From: JAPOXR01 sp965214695
GTDB taxonomy: Bacteria; Pseudomonadota; Alphaproteobacteria; Rhodobacterales; Rhodobacteraceae
Assembly: GCA_965214695.1 (NCBI GenBank)
Contig: OZ243967.1
Location: forward strand, 3,348,001-3,412,000
Reading direction: 5' to 3'
Length of the DNA stretch: 64,000 bases
Positions 26,596 to 34,695 of the stretch are shown here, one piece after another. The translations under genes were made by a program, and so were the position numbers. The notes beneath the pieces were generated by a model. It was not told the DNA's origin. It did not search any database and saw only the letters and a list, made by a program, of their open reading frames with translations. Numbering within the stretch: the first letter of the stretch is position 1; every line of letters begins with the position of its first letter.

Positions 26596-27049
26596 TGGCA
26601 GGCCCTGCGTGCGCGGCGATTCCACCTACCATTGCCACTCACGAGAATCTGGGAAGGCACGAATGGTCCAAGACTGCTGCCAAGAAGGTTCTCGGACGGT
26701 TGGAACGTGGCGAACCGCTCCGAGTTCGGGCACAGAACTTCATGCCACCGAGGGATAGCCGCCAGCTATCCGTCGCCGGATGGACTATTGCGATCGGAAA
26801 ACGCTGGCGGATTTGGCCAGGAAGAATACCACTCGCGAGTACCCTTCATTCATGGGATGGTACACGCTGAGTTCCGCCAAAGTTGTTGAAGGGAAATGCG
26901 ATGCCCAATCCTCTCCCTTGCCGGGGAATGCCTACCACGCCGATATTGTCATGCCCGTCGATTTGAGTGCAGCCGAGAGCAGGGATGATTTGATGGAATA
27001 TGCGCGAGATCTTGCCTACCGAGCTGGCTTTGAACCTTGGGGAGATTGA
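26595..27049 (+). pseudogene. Frame-broken gene of unknown family (third gene of accessory cassette)
   Basis: The frame from GTG 26595 reads ...KKVLGRLERGEPLRVRAQ and FMPPRDSRQLSV, then goes out of register. A second frame, shifted by one base, carries on as RMDYCDRKTLADLARKNTTR, MGWYTLSSAKVVEGKC, NAYHADIVMPVDLSAAE and ends at 27049. Adding one base in GTCGCCGG near 26774-26778 would give SVDRMDYCDRK and a single protein of about 151 residues. The 5' end overlaps the stop of the preceding gene, so the cassette was probably one operon. A sequencing error could mimic this lesion. Family not recognised. Confidence 0.65.
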
Positions 27050-27053
27050 CAAG

Positions 27054-27200
27054 ATGGAACCGCGGATCAGCTACATCAGCCATAAGCAGAACTATACAAT
27101 GATGGGCCAAACCCCAATTGACCAATTGGTCGACCTGCCGGAATTCGTCCCGGTATCCAGGCCGATCGTCTGCCGGATATCAAGGCAACTGGCGGTGTGA
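27054..27200 (+). CDS. Possible 48-residue ORF at the end of the cassette
   Basis: ATG 27054 follows the stop of the previous gene after four bases and opens 48 codons (MEPRISYISHKQNYTMMG, then IDQLVDLPEFVPVSRP) to TGA 27200. It has the position of a fourth cassette gene or its truncated 5' end. Ribosome-site support is GGGGAG about ten bases upstream. No family is recognised and it may not be expressed. The 278 bases between it and msrA hold nothing I can identify. Confidence 0.25.
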   Translation: MEPRISYISHKQNYTMMGQTPIDQLVDLPEFVPVSRPIVCRISRQLAV

Positions 27201-27478
27201 GGCGGCAATGGCAAGGGATATAGGCAGACAATGACCGCAACCAATTCCTTCCTTTCTCTCGACATGTTGCCACCGGCCTCCCGCTTGCTGCAACGAGTCC
27301 TTGAAGTCTTGTGTTTCGGCCGCTGGGGCCGGATGGGCTGACGATCCTGCCTGCAAGACAAGGCGCGGCTGACCTGCGGGCGTGTCGGATGTTCATCGCG
27401 CCGACATGTGGTCAATTCGGGTTGTCTTTACCGGTTGGCGGCACCATAGTTTCGGAAGTGGCAATGGAGATAGGCGTG

Positions 27479-28153
27479 ATGCTATCCAGTCTATTCGGGA
27501 AGGCGGTGATGCCCGGACCGGCCCAATTCCTGCCGGGGCGGGGGGAGCCGATCGAGACCGCGGAGTTGCATTTCGTCAGCGGGAGGCGACTCAAGCCGCC
27601 ATACCCGGAGGGAGCGAGACTGGCCATGTTCGGCATGGGGTGCTTCTGGGGTGTCGAGCGGCTGTTCTGGGGGTTGAACGGAATTTGGGTGACCTCGGCC
27701 GGCTATGCTGGCGGCCATACGCCAAACCCCACCTATCGGGAAGTCTGCTCTGGGCGAACCGGCCATAACGAGGTCGTTCAGCTGGTCTATGATCCGGACC
27801 AACTCGGATTTGCCGAGTTGCTGACCGTATTCTGGGAAAACCATGATCCGACGCAGGGCATGCGCCAGGGCAATGATGTTGGCACCCAGTATCGTTCCGG
27901 CATCTACACCTATGACGACGAACAGCATGACCAGGCCCTGGCGAGCCGGGAAGGATATGCCGGTCAGTTGTCTGGTCGAGGGTTCGGACCGGTGACTACC
28001 GAAATTATCGCCGCACCGGAGTATTATTTCGCCGAGGATTATCACCAGCAATACCTGGCGAAAAATCCGGGCGGATATTGTTCGATGCGCGGAACGGGAG
28101 TAGCATGTCCCGCCGGTGTGACCGCCGCCGCCGGCTTGGCGGCAGGAGGCTGA
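27479..28153 (+). CDS. msrA: Peptide-methionine (S)-S-oxide reductase
   Basis: Reduces methionine-S-sulfoxide in proteins, a repair step after oxidative damage. The catalytic Cys is in FGMGCFWGVERLFW at about residue 54. Other family blocks are TSAGYAGGHTPNPTYREV, FWENHDPTQGMRQGNDVGT, QYRSGIYTY and YYFAEDYHQQYL. Two further Cys, in GGYCSMRGTGVACPAG near the C terminus, can act as resolving residues. 224 residues, the size of the E. coli-type enzyme with an N-terminal extension. ATG 27479 was chosen because GGAG lies eight bases upstream; ATG 27464 is possible. No msrB is seen nearby. Confidence 0.94.
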   Translation: MLSSLFGKAVMPGPAQFLPGRGEPIETAELHFVSGRRLKPPYPEGARLAMFGMGCFWGVERLFWGLNGIWVTSAGYAGGHTPNPTYREVCSGRTGHNEVVQLVYDPDQLGFAELLTVFWENHDPTQGMRQGNDVGTQYRSGIYTYDDEQHDQALASREGYAGQLSGRGFGPVTTEIIAAPEYYFAEDYHQQYLAKNPGGYCSMRGTGVACPAGVTAAAGLAAGG

Positions 28154-28349
28154 ACGGCGCCAGGCTGCCTTGGTCCGGGACCGGGCCCTGGACAGGATCG
28201 GACACGATTTCAGGTATTGATCTGCAAGGTGTCACGGGCAGCCGAAATGATGCCGGGGCCGAGATCGGTGTGCTGGTGGTTTGGGCGACGCGGTCGGAAG
28301 CGCTGGTGTCTTCCGGTTCGAAATCACCCTGAGCTGGCGAGGCAGGCAC

Positions 28350-29249
28350 ATGCAGGGACAGGAATCTTCGGAAGAGACCGAACTCCACCTGGCAGTGAGC
28401 TTGGCTGCATCCCGCCAGGGCGCCGAATTGCTGGCCGAGATGTTGCAGGCGATTGAGCCGCCGCCCCAGGCGAGCTTTGTCGAGTGCGTGCCGGGGGCCA
28501 GCGGCGGCTGGGAGGCTGGCGGCTATTTTCGGGAACCACCGGATGTGCTGGTCCTCGACCTTCTTGCGGCGTCGGCAGGCTGCAGCCAATTTCGCACGGA
28601 ACCCGTCGCCAGCCGGAACTGGCTGGCTTGCAACCAGCTGGATTTGGGGCCGGTGGAGGCGGGAGGGTTCTGGATACATGGAAGCCACGAGACGAATCCC
28701 TGCCCACCCGGCAAGCGACCGATCGTGATCGATGCCGCACTGGCATTCGGAACTGGCCGGCATGGTACCACGGAGGGCTGCATCCAGTTGCTGGACAGGC
28801 TGTACGGGATGGGTTTCTCACCGCGCAATGTGTGCGACATCGGTTGCGGCACCGGGATACTGGCCATTGCCTCGGCAATGCTCTGGACCTGCCAAATCAT
28901 CGCCAGTGACAATGATCCCGATGCGGTGGACCAGGCCGTGGGAAACGCTGCCAACAACGAGGTAGGTGATCAGGTCAGGGTGGTCACCTGCGACGGATTC
29001 GAGGATCCTGCCCATGCCGGGATGGCCCCATACGATATGATCACCGCCAATATCCTGTCCGGGCCATTGAAGCGACTTGCAGGGGAATTTTCCAGCCACT
29101 GCCGGGAGGGCGGACGCTTGATTGTCTCCGGGTTGCTGGCCGAGGAAGAGGGCGAGATGCTTGATGCCCTGACTCCCCGCGGGTTCGAGGCGGAAGACAG
29201 GATACCGATCGACGAATGGCTGTCCCTGCTCCTGGTCCGAACGGGCTGA
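28350..29249 (+). CDS. prmA: Ribosomal protein L11 methyltransferase
   Basis: SAM-dependent enzyme that trimethylates ribosomal protein L11. 299 residues. The methyltransferase motifs are ALAFGTGRHGTTEGC, VCDIGCGTGILAIAS (motif I, SAM binding), IIASDNDPDAV (motif II) and MITANILSGPLKRLA, which holds the post-I NxxL block typical of PrmA. An N-terminal substrate-recognition domain of about 110 residues is present. The ATG at 28350 has only a weak GGCAGG upstream; the frame stays open to 28281. It follows msrA by about 200 bases on the same strand and is convergent with the FAH gene. Confidence 0.9.
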   Translation: MQGQESSEETELHLAVSLAASRQGAELLAEMLQAIEPPPQASFVECVPGASGGWEAGGYFREPPDVLVLDLLAASAGCSQFRTEPVASRNWLACNQLDLGPVEAGGFWIHGSHETNPCPPGKRPIVIDAALAFGTGRHGTTEGCIQLLDRLYGMGFSPRNVCDIGCGTGILAIASAMLWTCQIIASDNDPDAVDQAVGNAANNEVGDQVRVVTCDGFEDPAHAGMAPYDMITANILSGPLKRLAGEFSSHCREGGRLIVSGLLAEEEGEMLDALTPRGFEAEDRIPIDEWLSLLLVRTG

Positions 29250-29367
29250 TCCAGGCCCGGTACTGGTGCCGTTGTCACATTCCGGAACGATGTCCGGGTG
29301 CAGGGGGCATGATGCTGACACGGGCGGACCGATTCGGCGAACTGCAAAAGAATCCGCGTCGGCCTAT

Positions 29368-29386
29368 CCTGCCCGTGCAGGGCAGG
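29368..29386. terminator. Weak hairpin between convergent prmA and FAH-family gene
   Basis: CCTGCCC at 29368-29374 pairs with GGGCAGG at 29380-29386 around a five-base loop. It lies between two converging genes. There is no run of T on either side, so it may not act as a classical intrinsic terminator. Confidence 0.3.
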
Positions 29387-29471
29387 CGTTGAGCCTTGCG
29401 AAGGGGTTTGACAGTCCTGCCCTAATGCAACGGTGTCGGGTCCTGGTCTGGTTTCCGGATTCTGGTCGGCC

Positions 29472-30311
29472 TCATTGGCAGTCGACCAGCTGCTGGCGCT
29501 GTTCTCCCAGGCCCTGGATGCCGAGGGACATGATTTGGCCGGCACGCAGGAATTGCTGCGGGTTCTGTCCCATGCCGACACCGGGCGGCGTGCCGGTGGT
29601 GATGACGTCGCCAGCCTGGAGCGACATGAATTGCGAGATGTGGCTGACCAGCGTCATCACCCCGAATATCATGGTGGCCGTCGATCCGTCCTGGCGGCGC
29701 TGGCCATCGACATCCAGCCACAATTGCAGCTTCTGCGGGTCCGGAACCTCGTCTGCTGTTACCAGCCATGGACCGATCGGGCCAAAGGTGTCGGCGCTCT
29801 TGCCCTTGATCCACTGGCCTGACCGTTCGATCTGGAACGCCCGCTCCGAGACATCATTGACCACGCAATAGCCGGCAATGTGGCAGCTAGCCTGTTCTTC
29901 GCTGACATAGGAGGTATCCTTGCCGATCACGATGCCCAACTCGACTTCCCAGTCGGTCTTGGTCGAACCCCTCGGGATGATGACGTCGTCATTCGGCCCA
30001 CAAATGCTCGATGTCGCCTTGCCGAACAATATCGGCTCATCGGGTATTGGCAGGCCGGTCTCGGCTGCATGGTCACTGTAGTTCAGGCCCACGCCGATGA
30101 ACTTGCCGACCGAGGCGACGCATGGGCCGATTCTGGTTCCTTCGGCGATGACCGGCAGGTTGGCAATATCCAGCCCGTCCGCCCAGGACATATCCGCCAG
30201 GGAGTTGCCATCAATGTCGGCGATACAGGATGACAGGTCCCGATAGGCTCCGTCATCATCGAGTATTGCCGGAACTTCGGCTCCGGGATTTCCAAGTCTG
30301 GCCAGTTTCAT
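29472..30311 (-). CDS. Fumarylacetoacetate hydrolase family protein
   Basis: 279 residues. The FAH fold signatures are clear: FIGVGLNYSDHAAETG, EPILFGKATSSICGPND, the metal-site region DWEVELGIVIGKD with the two Glu, GYCVVNDVSERAFQ, KSADTFGPIGPWLV and the C-terminal GDVITTGTPPGVGMG. Family members act on C-C bonds of oxo-acids in aromatic or sugar-acid catabolism, for example 2-hydroxyhepta-2,4-diene-1,7-dioate isomerase, acylpyruvases and ureidoglycolate lyase-like enzymes. No neighbouring pathway gene picks one. ATG 30311 is preceded by AGGAAG. It is divergent from glpD across 241 bases. Confidence 0.88.
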   Translation of the reverse strand: MKLARLGNPGAEVPAILDDDGAYRDLSSCIADIDGNSLADMSWADGLDIANLPVIAEGTRIGPCVASVGKFIGVGLNYSDHAAETGLPIPDEPILFGKATSSICGPNDDVIIPRGSTKTDWEVELGIVIGKDTSYVSEEQASCHIAGYCVVNDVSERAFQIERSGQWIKGKSADTFGPIGPWLVTADEVPDPQKLQLWLDVDGQRRQDGSTATMIFGVMTLVSHISQFMSLQAGDVITTGTPPGVGMGQNPQQFLRAGQIMSLGIQGLGEQRQQLVDCQ

Positions 30312-30552
30312 CGTCAGCTTCCTGTTCAGTTTGCTTGTCAGGTCCACCGGGCTGATCCGGATTTGACCTCGGGCCTCGCCGTTACCAGAAGGGCCGTGCC
30401 ATTGGCAATTGCCAGCCGGTGATTCCCGAGCCGGGTGCAACCATGTCGTCAGGTATGGCGTTCTGCATGGCCGGCGGTTGCCAGCTTGCCCGCTGCTGAT
30501 CGGCGATCTATGGCCTCATGCGCACGGACGGGTTCTGTTGTAGGAGTGCCGG

Positions 30553-32064
30553 ATGCAAGTTCACGATTCGAACCGGTTTGACCTGCTGGTCATTGGCGGC
30601 GGTATCAACGGAGCCGGAATTGCCAGGGACGCTGCTGGCCGCGGCCTGTCGGTCATGTTGTGCGAGAAGGATGACCTGTCCCAGGGAACATCGTCGAAAT
30701 CGAGCAAGTTTGTTCACGGCGGACTTCGCTATCTCGAACATTACGAGTTCGGCCTGGTTCGCAAGGCATTGATCGAGCGGGAGATCATCCTGGGAATTGC
30801 TCCCCAAATCTCGCGCCCGCTGAAGCTGGTACTTCCGGTTGCCAGCGGCATGCGTCCCGAATGGCTGCTCAGGCTGGGGCTGCTGGTCTATGACAACTTG
30901 GGAGGACGAAAGCGGATTCCGGCCTCGTCATCCATGCGCCTGCGAGATGATCCCGCCGGGCAGGTCCTGGCCCCGGATTTGGACAGGGCACTTGCCTATT
31001 GGGATGGGTGGATCGATGATTCTCGACTGGTAGTGCTCAATGCACTCGACGCGTCACGCCGGGGGGCACGCATCTGCACCCGGACCGAATTGGTCTCCGC
31101 GAGGCGGGGGGCGGGCTCATGGCTGGCAACGACCAGGAATGCCGAGACCGGAGCGCAGGAGGTGATTGCCGCCAGGGCCGTGGTCAACGCGACCGGCCCG
31201 TGGGTCGAGAAGACGTCCGGCAAGCTGGCCGGCGCCAGGTTGAAGCAGCGGATCCGGCTGGTGAAAGGCAGCCACCTGGTTGTGAAGAAATGGTGGGATG
31301 GCGACTATGGGTTCGTGCTCCAGGCGCCGGATCGCCGGATCATCTTCGTGACGCCGTATTTTGGCGATTATGCCATGGTCGGCACCACCGACGTGCCGTT
31401 TACCGGCAGGCTGGAGGAGGTGGAGATCGACCAGGAGGAGATCGAATACCTGCTGGCATTGCTGAACCGGTTTTTCCGGGAGCGCTTCAGCGAGGCCGAT
31501 ATCCATCATTGCTATTCCGGGGTTCGTCCGCTGTTTGACGATGACCGGTCAAAGGGCGCGTCATCGGTGACAAGAGATTACCGGCTCGAATTCGACGGCG
31601 GCGGTGAGGACGCTCCGGCGGTCTTCGTCCTTGGCGGCAAGCTGACAACCTACCGGAAGCTGGCCGAGGATGTCATGCGCGGGCTGAAGCCCTGCTTTCC
31701 AGGGCTCGGTGAGCCATGGACCGGGACAGAGGCGCTGCCTGGGGGCGAGCCTGCCGGCAAGCTGTACGAGCCGGGCCCTGCCGCGGCTTGGCTTCCCGGG
31801 CAGCTGGCAGCAGGGCTTGCCCGTCGTTACGGGTCGCTGGCCCCGGAATTGCTGGAAGGAATCGAGTCGCCGGACCAGATGGGGGTGCCGATCGCCGGCC
31901 AACTCTATCCGGCCGAGGCCCGGTGGAACATCGAACGGGAATGGGCCAGGTCTGCATCGGACATCGTCGATCGGCGTAACAGGTCCTGCCTGGAATTCAC
32001 CGCTGCCGAGCGTGAAGCGCTCGAAGGATGGATCAGCGACTACCGCGGCGGCAACCGGGATTGA
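30553..32064 (+). CDS. glpD: Glycerol-3-phosphate dehydrogenase (aerobic)
   Basis: FAD-dependent, membrane-associated respiratory enzyme, 503 residues, that oxidises glycerol-3-phosphate to dihydroxyacetone phosphate and feeds electrons to quinone. FAD-binding LLVIGGGINGAGIARDAAG lies at residues 12-30, and the family block SSKSSKFVHGGLRYLEHYE follows near residue 47. RPLFDDDR and FVLGGKLTTYRKLAE mark the rest of the DAO fold. ATG 30553 follows AGGAG at a good distance. No glpK or glpF is nearby, so it stands alone here. The YHS-domain gene on the other strand ends 13 bases after its stop. Confidence 0.94.
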   Translation: MQVHDSNRFDLLVIGGGINGAGIARDAAGRGLSVMLCEKDDLSQGTSSKSSKFVHGGLRYLEHYEFGLVRKALIEREIILGIAPQISRPLKLVLPVASGMRPEWLLRLGLLVYDNLGGRKRIPASSSMRLRDDPAGQVLAPDLDRALAYWDGWIDDSRLVVLNALDASRRGARICTRTELVSARRGAGSWLATTRNAETGAQEVIAARAVVNATGPWVEKTSGKLAGARLKQRIRLVKGSHLVVKKWWDGDYGFVLQAPDRRIIFVTPYFGDYAMVGTTDVPFTGRLEEVEIDQEEIEYLLALLNRFFRERFSEADIHHCYSGVRPLFDDDRSKGASSVTRDYRLEFDGGGEDAPAVFVLGGKLTTYRKLAEDVMRGLKPCFPGLGEPWTGTEALPGGEPAGKLYEPGPAAAWLPGQLAAGLARRYGSLAPELLEGIESPDQMGVPIAGQLYPAEARWNIEREWARSASDIVDRRNRSCLEFTAAEREALEGWISDYRGGNRD

Positions 32065-32076
32065 TCCCGGTGTCGA

Positions 32077-32520
32077 TCAGTTCAGCACGCCCGGCCAGTT
32101 GGCATCGCCGCGGGCAATGTTGCCGGGGACATCCTGCGACCAGGTTCTCTGCACGCCCAGGCTGTAATTCAGGTAGAGCCTGCCGTCATGGATCGTCCAG
32201 GCATCCGGATCGGTGGAGGCGGTATAGTTGTTTGATACCGCCCAGGCACAATAGCCGCCATATTGCGGTGCATAGGCCTGCGGGTCGGCGTTGAACCTGT
32301 CACGGTTACCGGTGCTGGCAAACCGCCAGGTTGCCCCGTTCCACTCCGCCTCGATGCTCCGCTTGCCCTTGACGGGTTTGGCCTCGTCAAAATAGGCGAC
32401 CGGGTCGTATCCGCGGATGGCCAGGCCGCGCCGGGAAAACACCGGCGGCTCGGCCGCCAGGGCTGGAAGGGCTGGCACCATCAGCGCTGCCCCGACGAAT
32501 CCGCGTCGTGTCATCAACAT
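32077..32520 (-). CDS. Exported YHS-domain protein
   Basis: 147 residues. The N terminus LMTRRGFVGAALMVPALPAL followed by AAE looks like a Tat-type or Sec signal peptide with a twin Arg and a signal peptidase site. The mature part carries a YHS-like domain: YDPVAYFDEAKPVKGKRSIE, WRFASTGNRDRFNADPQAYA and YGGYCAWAVSNNYTAS. YHS domains often bind metal or lie on copper and heavy-metal proteins, but the typical Cys are reduced to one in GGYCAW. ATG 32520 sits nine bases after GGAG. Periplasmic location is inferred. Function unknown. Confidence 0.82.
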   Translation of the reverse strand: MLMTRRGFVGAALMVPALPALAAEPPVFSRRGLAIRGYDPVAYFDEAKPVKGKRSIEAEWNGATWRFASTGNRDRFNADPQAYAPQYGGYCAWAVSNNYTASTDPDAWTIHDGRLYLNYSLGVQRTWSQDVPGNIARGDANWPGVLN

Positions 32521-32811
32521 GGCATCATGCTCCAAATGGTTCGGGAACTGGTCTGCCCGACAATATGGCCCAAGAGTTGCCGTTATGCAAAGGCAACCGG
32601 AGGTTGGCTACGCTGGCGGCTACGACGGGTCAGCCTTACAGGATCAGACACCTGTATGCGTTCGGGATTCGTGCAGAGACCCTTGCTGGCCCAGGCAGCG
32701 CCCCCCCCAAGGTCGGTGTCATCAAGTTGCCACCCATGGGCCCCTGCCATTCGGGTCAGGGCACGGGAATTGTCGAGGGGGAGGGTGGAGATGCCCGGCG
32801 GCGGTTGGCCA

Positions 32812-32856
32812 GCCAAAACAAAACTGCGGCCCCGGGAGGAGACGGAGCCGCAGTTT
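32812..32856 (-). terminator. Intrinsic terminator of the DUF1127 gene
   Basis: On the minus strand the 10-base arms AAACTGCGGC (32856-32847) and GCCGCAGTTT (32830-32821) pair perfectly around a 16-base loop and are followed by TGTTTTGG. This is a GC-rich hairpin with a T-rich tail just after the stop of the minus strand DUF1127 gene. It is the clearest terminator in the window. Confidence 0.8.
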
Positions 32857-32878
32857 CGGGAGAAAACGGTAAGGTGGT

Positions 32879-33100
32879 TCAGCGCTTGCCGGCGTCTCCG
32901 AAGGTCAAGTAGTCGACGTCGCCGCGGCTGAGACCGATATCGTCAAGCTGGCGGTCGCTGAGCCTTCCAAGCGATGCCCGGGTGCGGCGCTCGAAGTTCC
33001 AGCTGCGCAGCCGGTTCGGAAGGCGTTGTGCAATTGAGACGATCCGGCTCATGGAAAGTCCGGAATGTTCGACTCGCGATGCGAATGCAATAGAGGCCAT
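32879..33100 (-). CDS. DUF1127 small protein
   Basis: 73 residues. The C-terminal half is the DUF1127 motif: RRTRASLGRLSDRQLDDIGL followed by SRGDVDYL. DUF1127 proteins are short Arg-rich alphaproteobacterial proteins; in Rhodobacter and Agrobacterium some are linked to RNA turnover, stress and small RNAs derived from the same transcript. ATG 33100 follows AAGGA at about eight bases; the N-terminal MASIAFASRVEHSG is variable, as usual. It has its own strong terminator. It is divergent from ruvC. Confidence 0.86.
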   Translation of the reverse strand: MASIAFASRVEHSGLSMSRIVSIAQRLPNRLRSWNFERRTRASLGRLSDRQLDDIGLSRGDVDYLTFGDAGKR

Positions 33101-33481
33101 GATCAAATTCCTTTACTTTCAGGGTTTCATCGACAGCACAGATCTAGGTCCTGCCCCCGCCTCGCACAAATGCCGAATCGTCATTGCCGATTTGCACGCA
33201 AGTCATGGGTCGAAATGGGTGCGGCACCGGTGCTGGCTGTCGCCCGTGCGTGTCCTCCGGGCTTTGGGCCAGCGACGGTGACGGGCCGTTCCTTCAGGAA
33301 TCGGAGGCATGGGCAATCCGGTGGGGCCGGCAGCGGCAGGACCGGTCTGCCAACCTTATTGCCACCTTGCGAATTTGCTGCTGTCGGTAGTTCTTGGCAG
33401 GATTTGAATCGCCGGTTTGGCGGTGTTGGGTGGGGCAGTTTGGTGACTGATTTTGCGGAATTTTTCGAAACCTCTGGAAAT
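33101..33481. other. Non-coding gap between DUF1127 gene and ruvC
   Basis: About 380 bases between divergent genes. I see no convincing gene, tRNA or repeat. The last 30 bases are AT-richer than the rest and lead into the possible LexA box next to ruvC. The promoters of both flanking genes should lie here, but no box pair stands out. Confidence 0.5.
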
Positions 33482-33496
33482 GTTCATGTTTCGTCC
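33482..33496 (+). promoter_or_regulatory. Possible LexA (SOS) box upstream of ruvC
   Basis: GTTC-N7-GTCC lies 31 bases before the ruvC start. The alphaproteobacterial LexA consensus is GTTC-N7-GTTC, so there is one mismatch. ruvCAB is an SOS target in several alphaproteobacteria, which makes the match plausible. It is a short motif and could arise by chance. Confidence 0.45.
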
Positions 33497-33527
33497 CTAT
33501 TGTCCTCACAGTCATTTGGGAGAGTTC

Positions 33528-34034
33528 ATGCGAGTATTGGGGCTGGACCCGGGTCTGAAGGTCACCGGCTGGGGCGTTATCGATGTCGAGGGATCGCAAT
33601 TGTCCCTCGTTGGCAACGGCGTCTGCCGTGCCAAGGGAGACAATTTGGCGCAGCGCCTGGTCGATTTGCACCGGCAGCTGACTGCTGTCGTCGAGGCCTA
33701 CCGGCCGGATGAGGCGGCGGTCGAGCAGGTCTTTGTCAATTCGAGCATGCGGGATTCGCTGAGTCTCGGTCATGCAAGGGGGGTCGCGGTGCTGGTTGCC
33801 GCCCAGGCCGGGCTCAATGTCGGCGAATATGCACCCAATACCGTCAAGAAGGTCGTGGTCGGAATTGGCCATGCCCAGAAGGACCAGGTCGAGCACATGG
33901 TCAGGATGCAGCTGCCAAGCGTCAAGATCTCGGTATCTGACGAGGCGGACGCGCTGGGCGTTGCCATCACCCACGCCGTCCATGGCCGGTTTGATGACGT
34001 CATCGCCGCCTCGCTGGCCAAGGCGGAGGCCTGA
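33528..34034 (+). CDS. ruvC: Holliday junction resolvase RuvC
   Basis: Endonuclease of 168 residues that cuts Holliday junctions together with RuvAB. Catalytic acidic residues are visible: Asp in LGLDPGLKVTGWG near residue 7, Glu in AAVEQVFVNSSMRDSLSLG near 66, and the Asp pair in DEADALGVAITHA near 139-142. ATG 33528 has GGGAGAG upstream; the frame is open further 5' to 33453, but that would add residues outside the family norm. The ruvA GTG follows after three bases, so ruvCAB is one transcription unit. Confidence 0.96.
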   Translation: MRVLGLDPGLKVTGWGVIDVEGSQLSLVGNGVCRAKGDNLAQRLVDLHRQLTAVVEAYRPDEAAVEQVFVNSSMRDSLSLGHARGVAVLVAAQAGLNVGEYAPNTVKKVVVGIGHAQKDQVEHMVRMQLPSVKISVSDEADALGVAITHAVHGRFDDVIAASLAKAEA

Positions 34035-34037
34035 CCA

Positions 34038-34688
34038 GTGATCGGCAGGGTGCAAGGCATCGTGGTCGAGCGACATGACGACCACGTCGTCATCGACACC
34101 GGGGGTGTCGGGTATGTCGTCTATTGTTCCGAGCGGACCCTGGCCACCATTCCGTCGGTGGGAGTGCGGGCGGTCCTGCATACCGACCTCCTGGTGCGGG
34201 AGGATTTGCTGCAACTCTTCGGGTTTCGTTCGGCAAGGGAGCGTGAACTGCACCGTTTGCTGCTGACAGTTCAGGGTGTCGGAGCCAGGGCGGCGCTGGC
34301 GATGGTATCGGCAATCGGCGTGGAAGGCGTGATCCGGTCCATCGTCCTGCAGGACACGAATTCGATACGGGCTGCGCAGGGGGTGGGGCCGAAGCTGGCG
34401 CAGCGGGTGGTCAACGAGTTGCAGGAAAAGGCGGCGGCGCTGGCTGCCGATGGTGGCGGGGAATCGGTGAACACTGACGATGCCGGTATCGGTGACGAGG
34501 CGGCGGCCGGGTCGCAGGCGGAAAGGTTGAGCGTGGCCGCCAGCGCCGGGGCGGTTTCCGCCCTTGTCAATCTGGGGTATCGCCAACCGGAAGCAATCCG
34601 GTCGGTGACCGAGGTGGCGACGAGGCACCCCGACATGGAAACCGAGGCTTTGATACGAGAGGCACTGAAACGGCTTGCCCCAGCTTGA
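34038..34688 (+). CDS. ruvA: Holliday junction branch migration protein RuvA
   Basis: 216 residues. It tetramerises on Holliday junctions and loads the RuvB motor. The N-terminal OB-fold begins IGRVQGIVVERHDDHVVIDT and contains VLHTDLLVREDLLQLFGF. Helix-hairpin-helix elements include LLLTVQGVGARAALAMVSAI and AAQGVGPKLAQRVVNEL. The C-terminal RuvB-binding domain is LVNLGYRQPEAIRSVTEV. GTG start at 34038. The 3' end comes to within eight bases of ruvB. Confidence 0.95.
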   Translation: MIGRVQGIVVERHDDHVVIDTGGVGYVVYCSERTLATIPSVGVRAVLHTDLLVREDLLQLFGFRSARERELHRLLLTVQGVGARAALAMVSAIGVEGVIRSIVLQDTNSIRAAQGVGPKLAQRVVNELQEKAAALAADGGGESVNTDDAGIGDEAAAGSQAERLSVAASAGAVSALVNLGYRQPEAIRSVTEVATRHPDMETEALIREALKRLAPA

Positions 34689-34695
34689 CAAGAAC

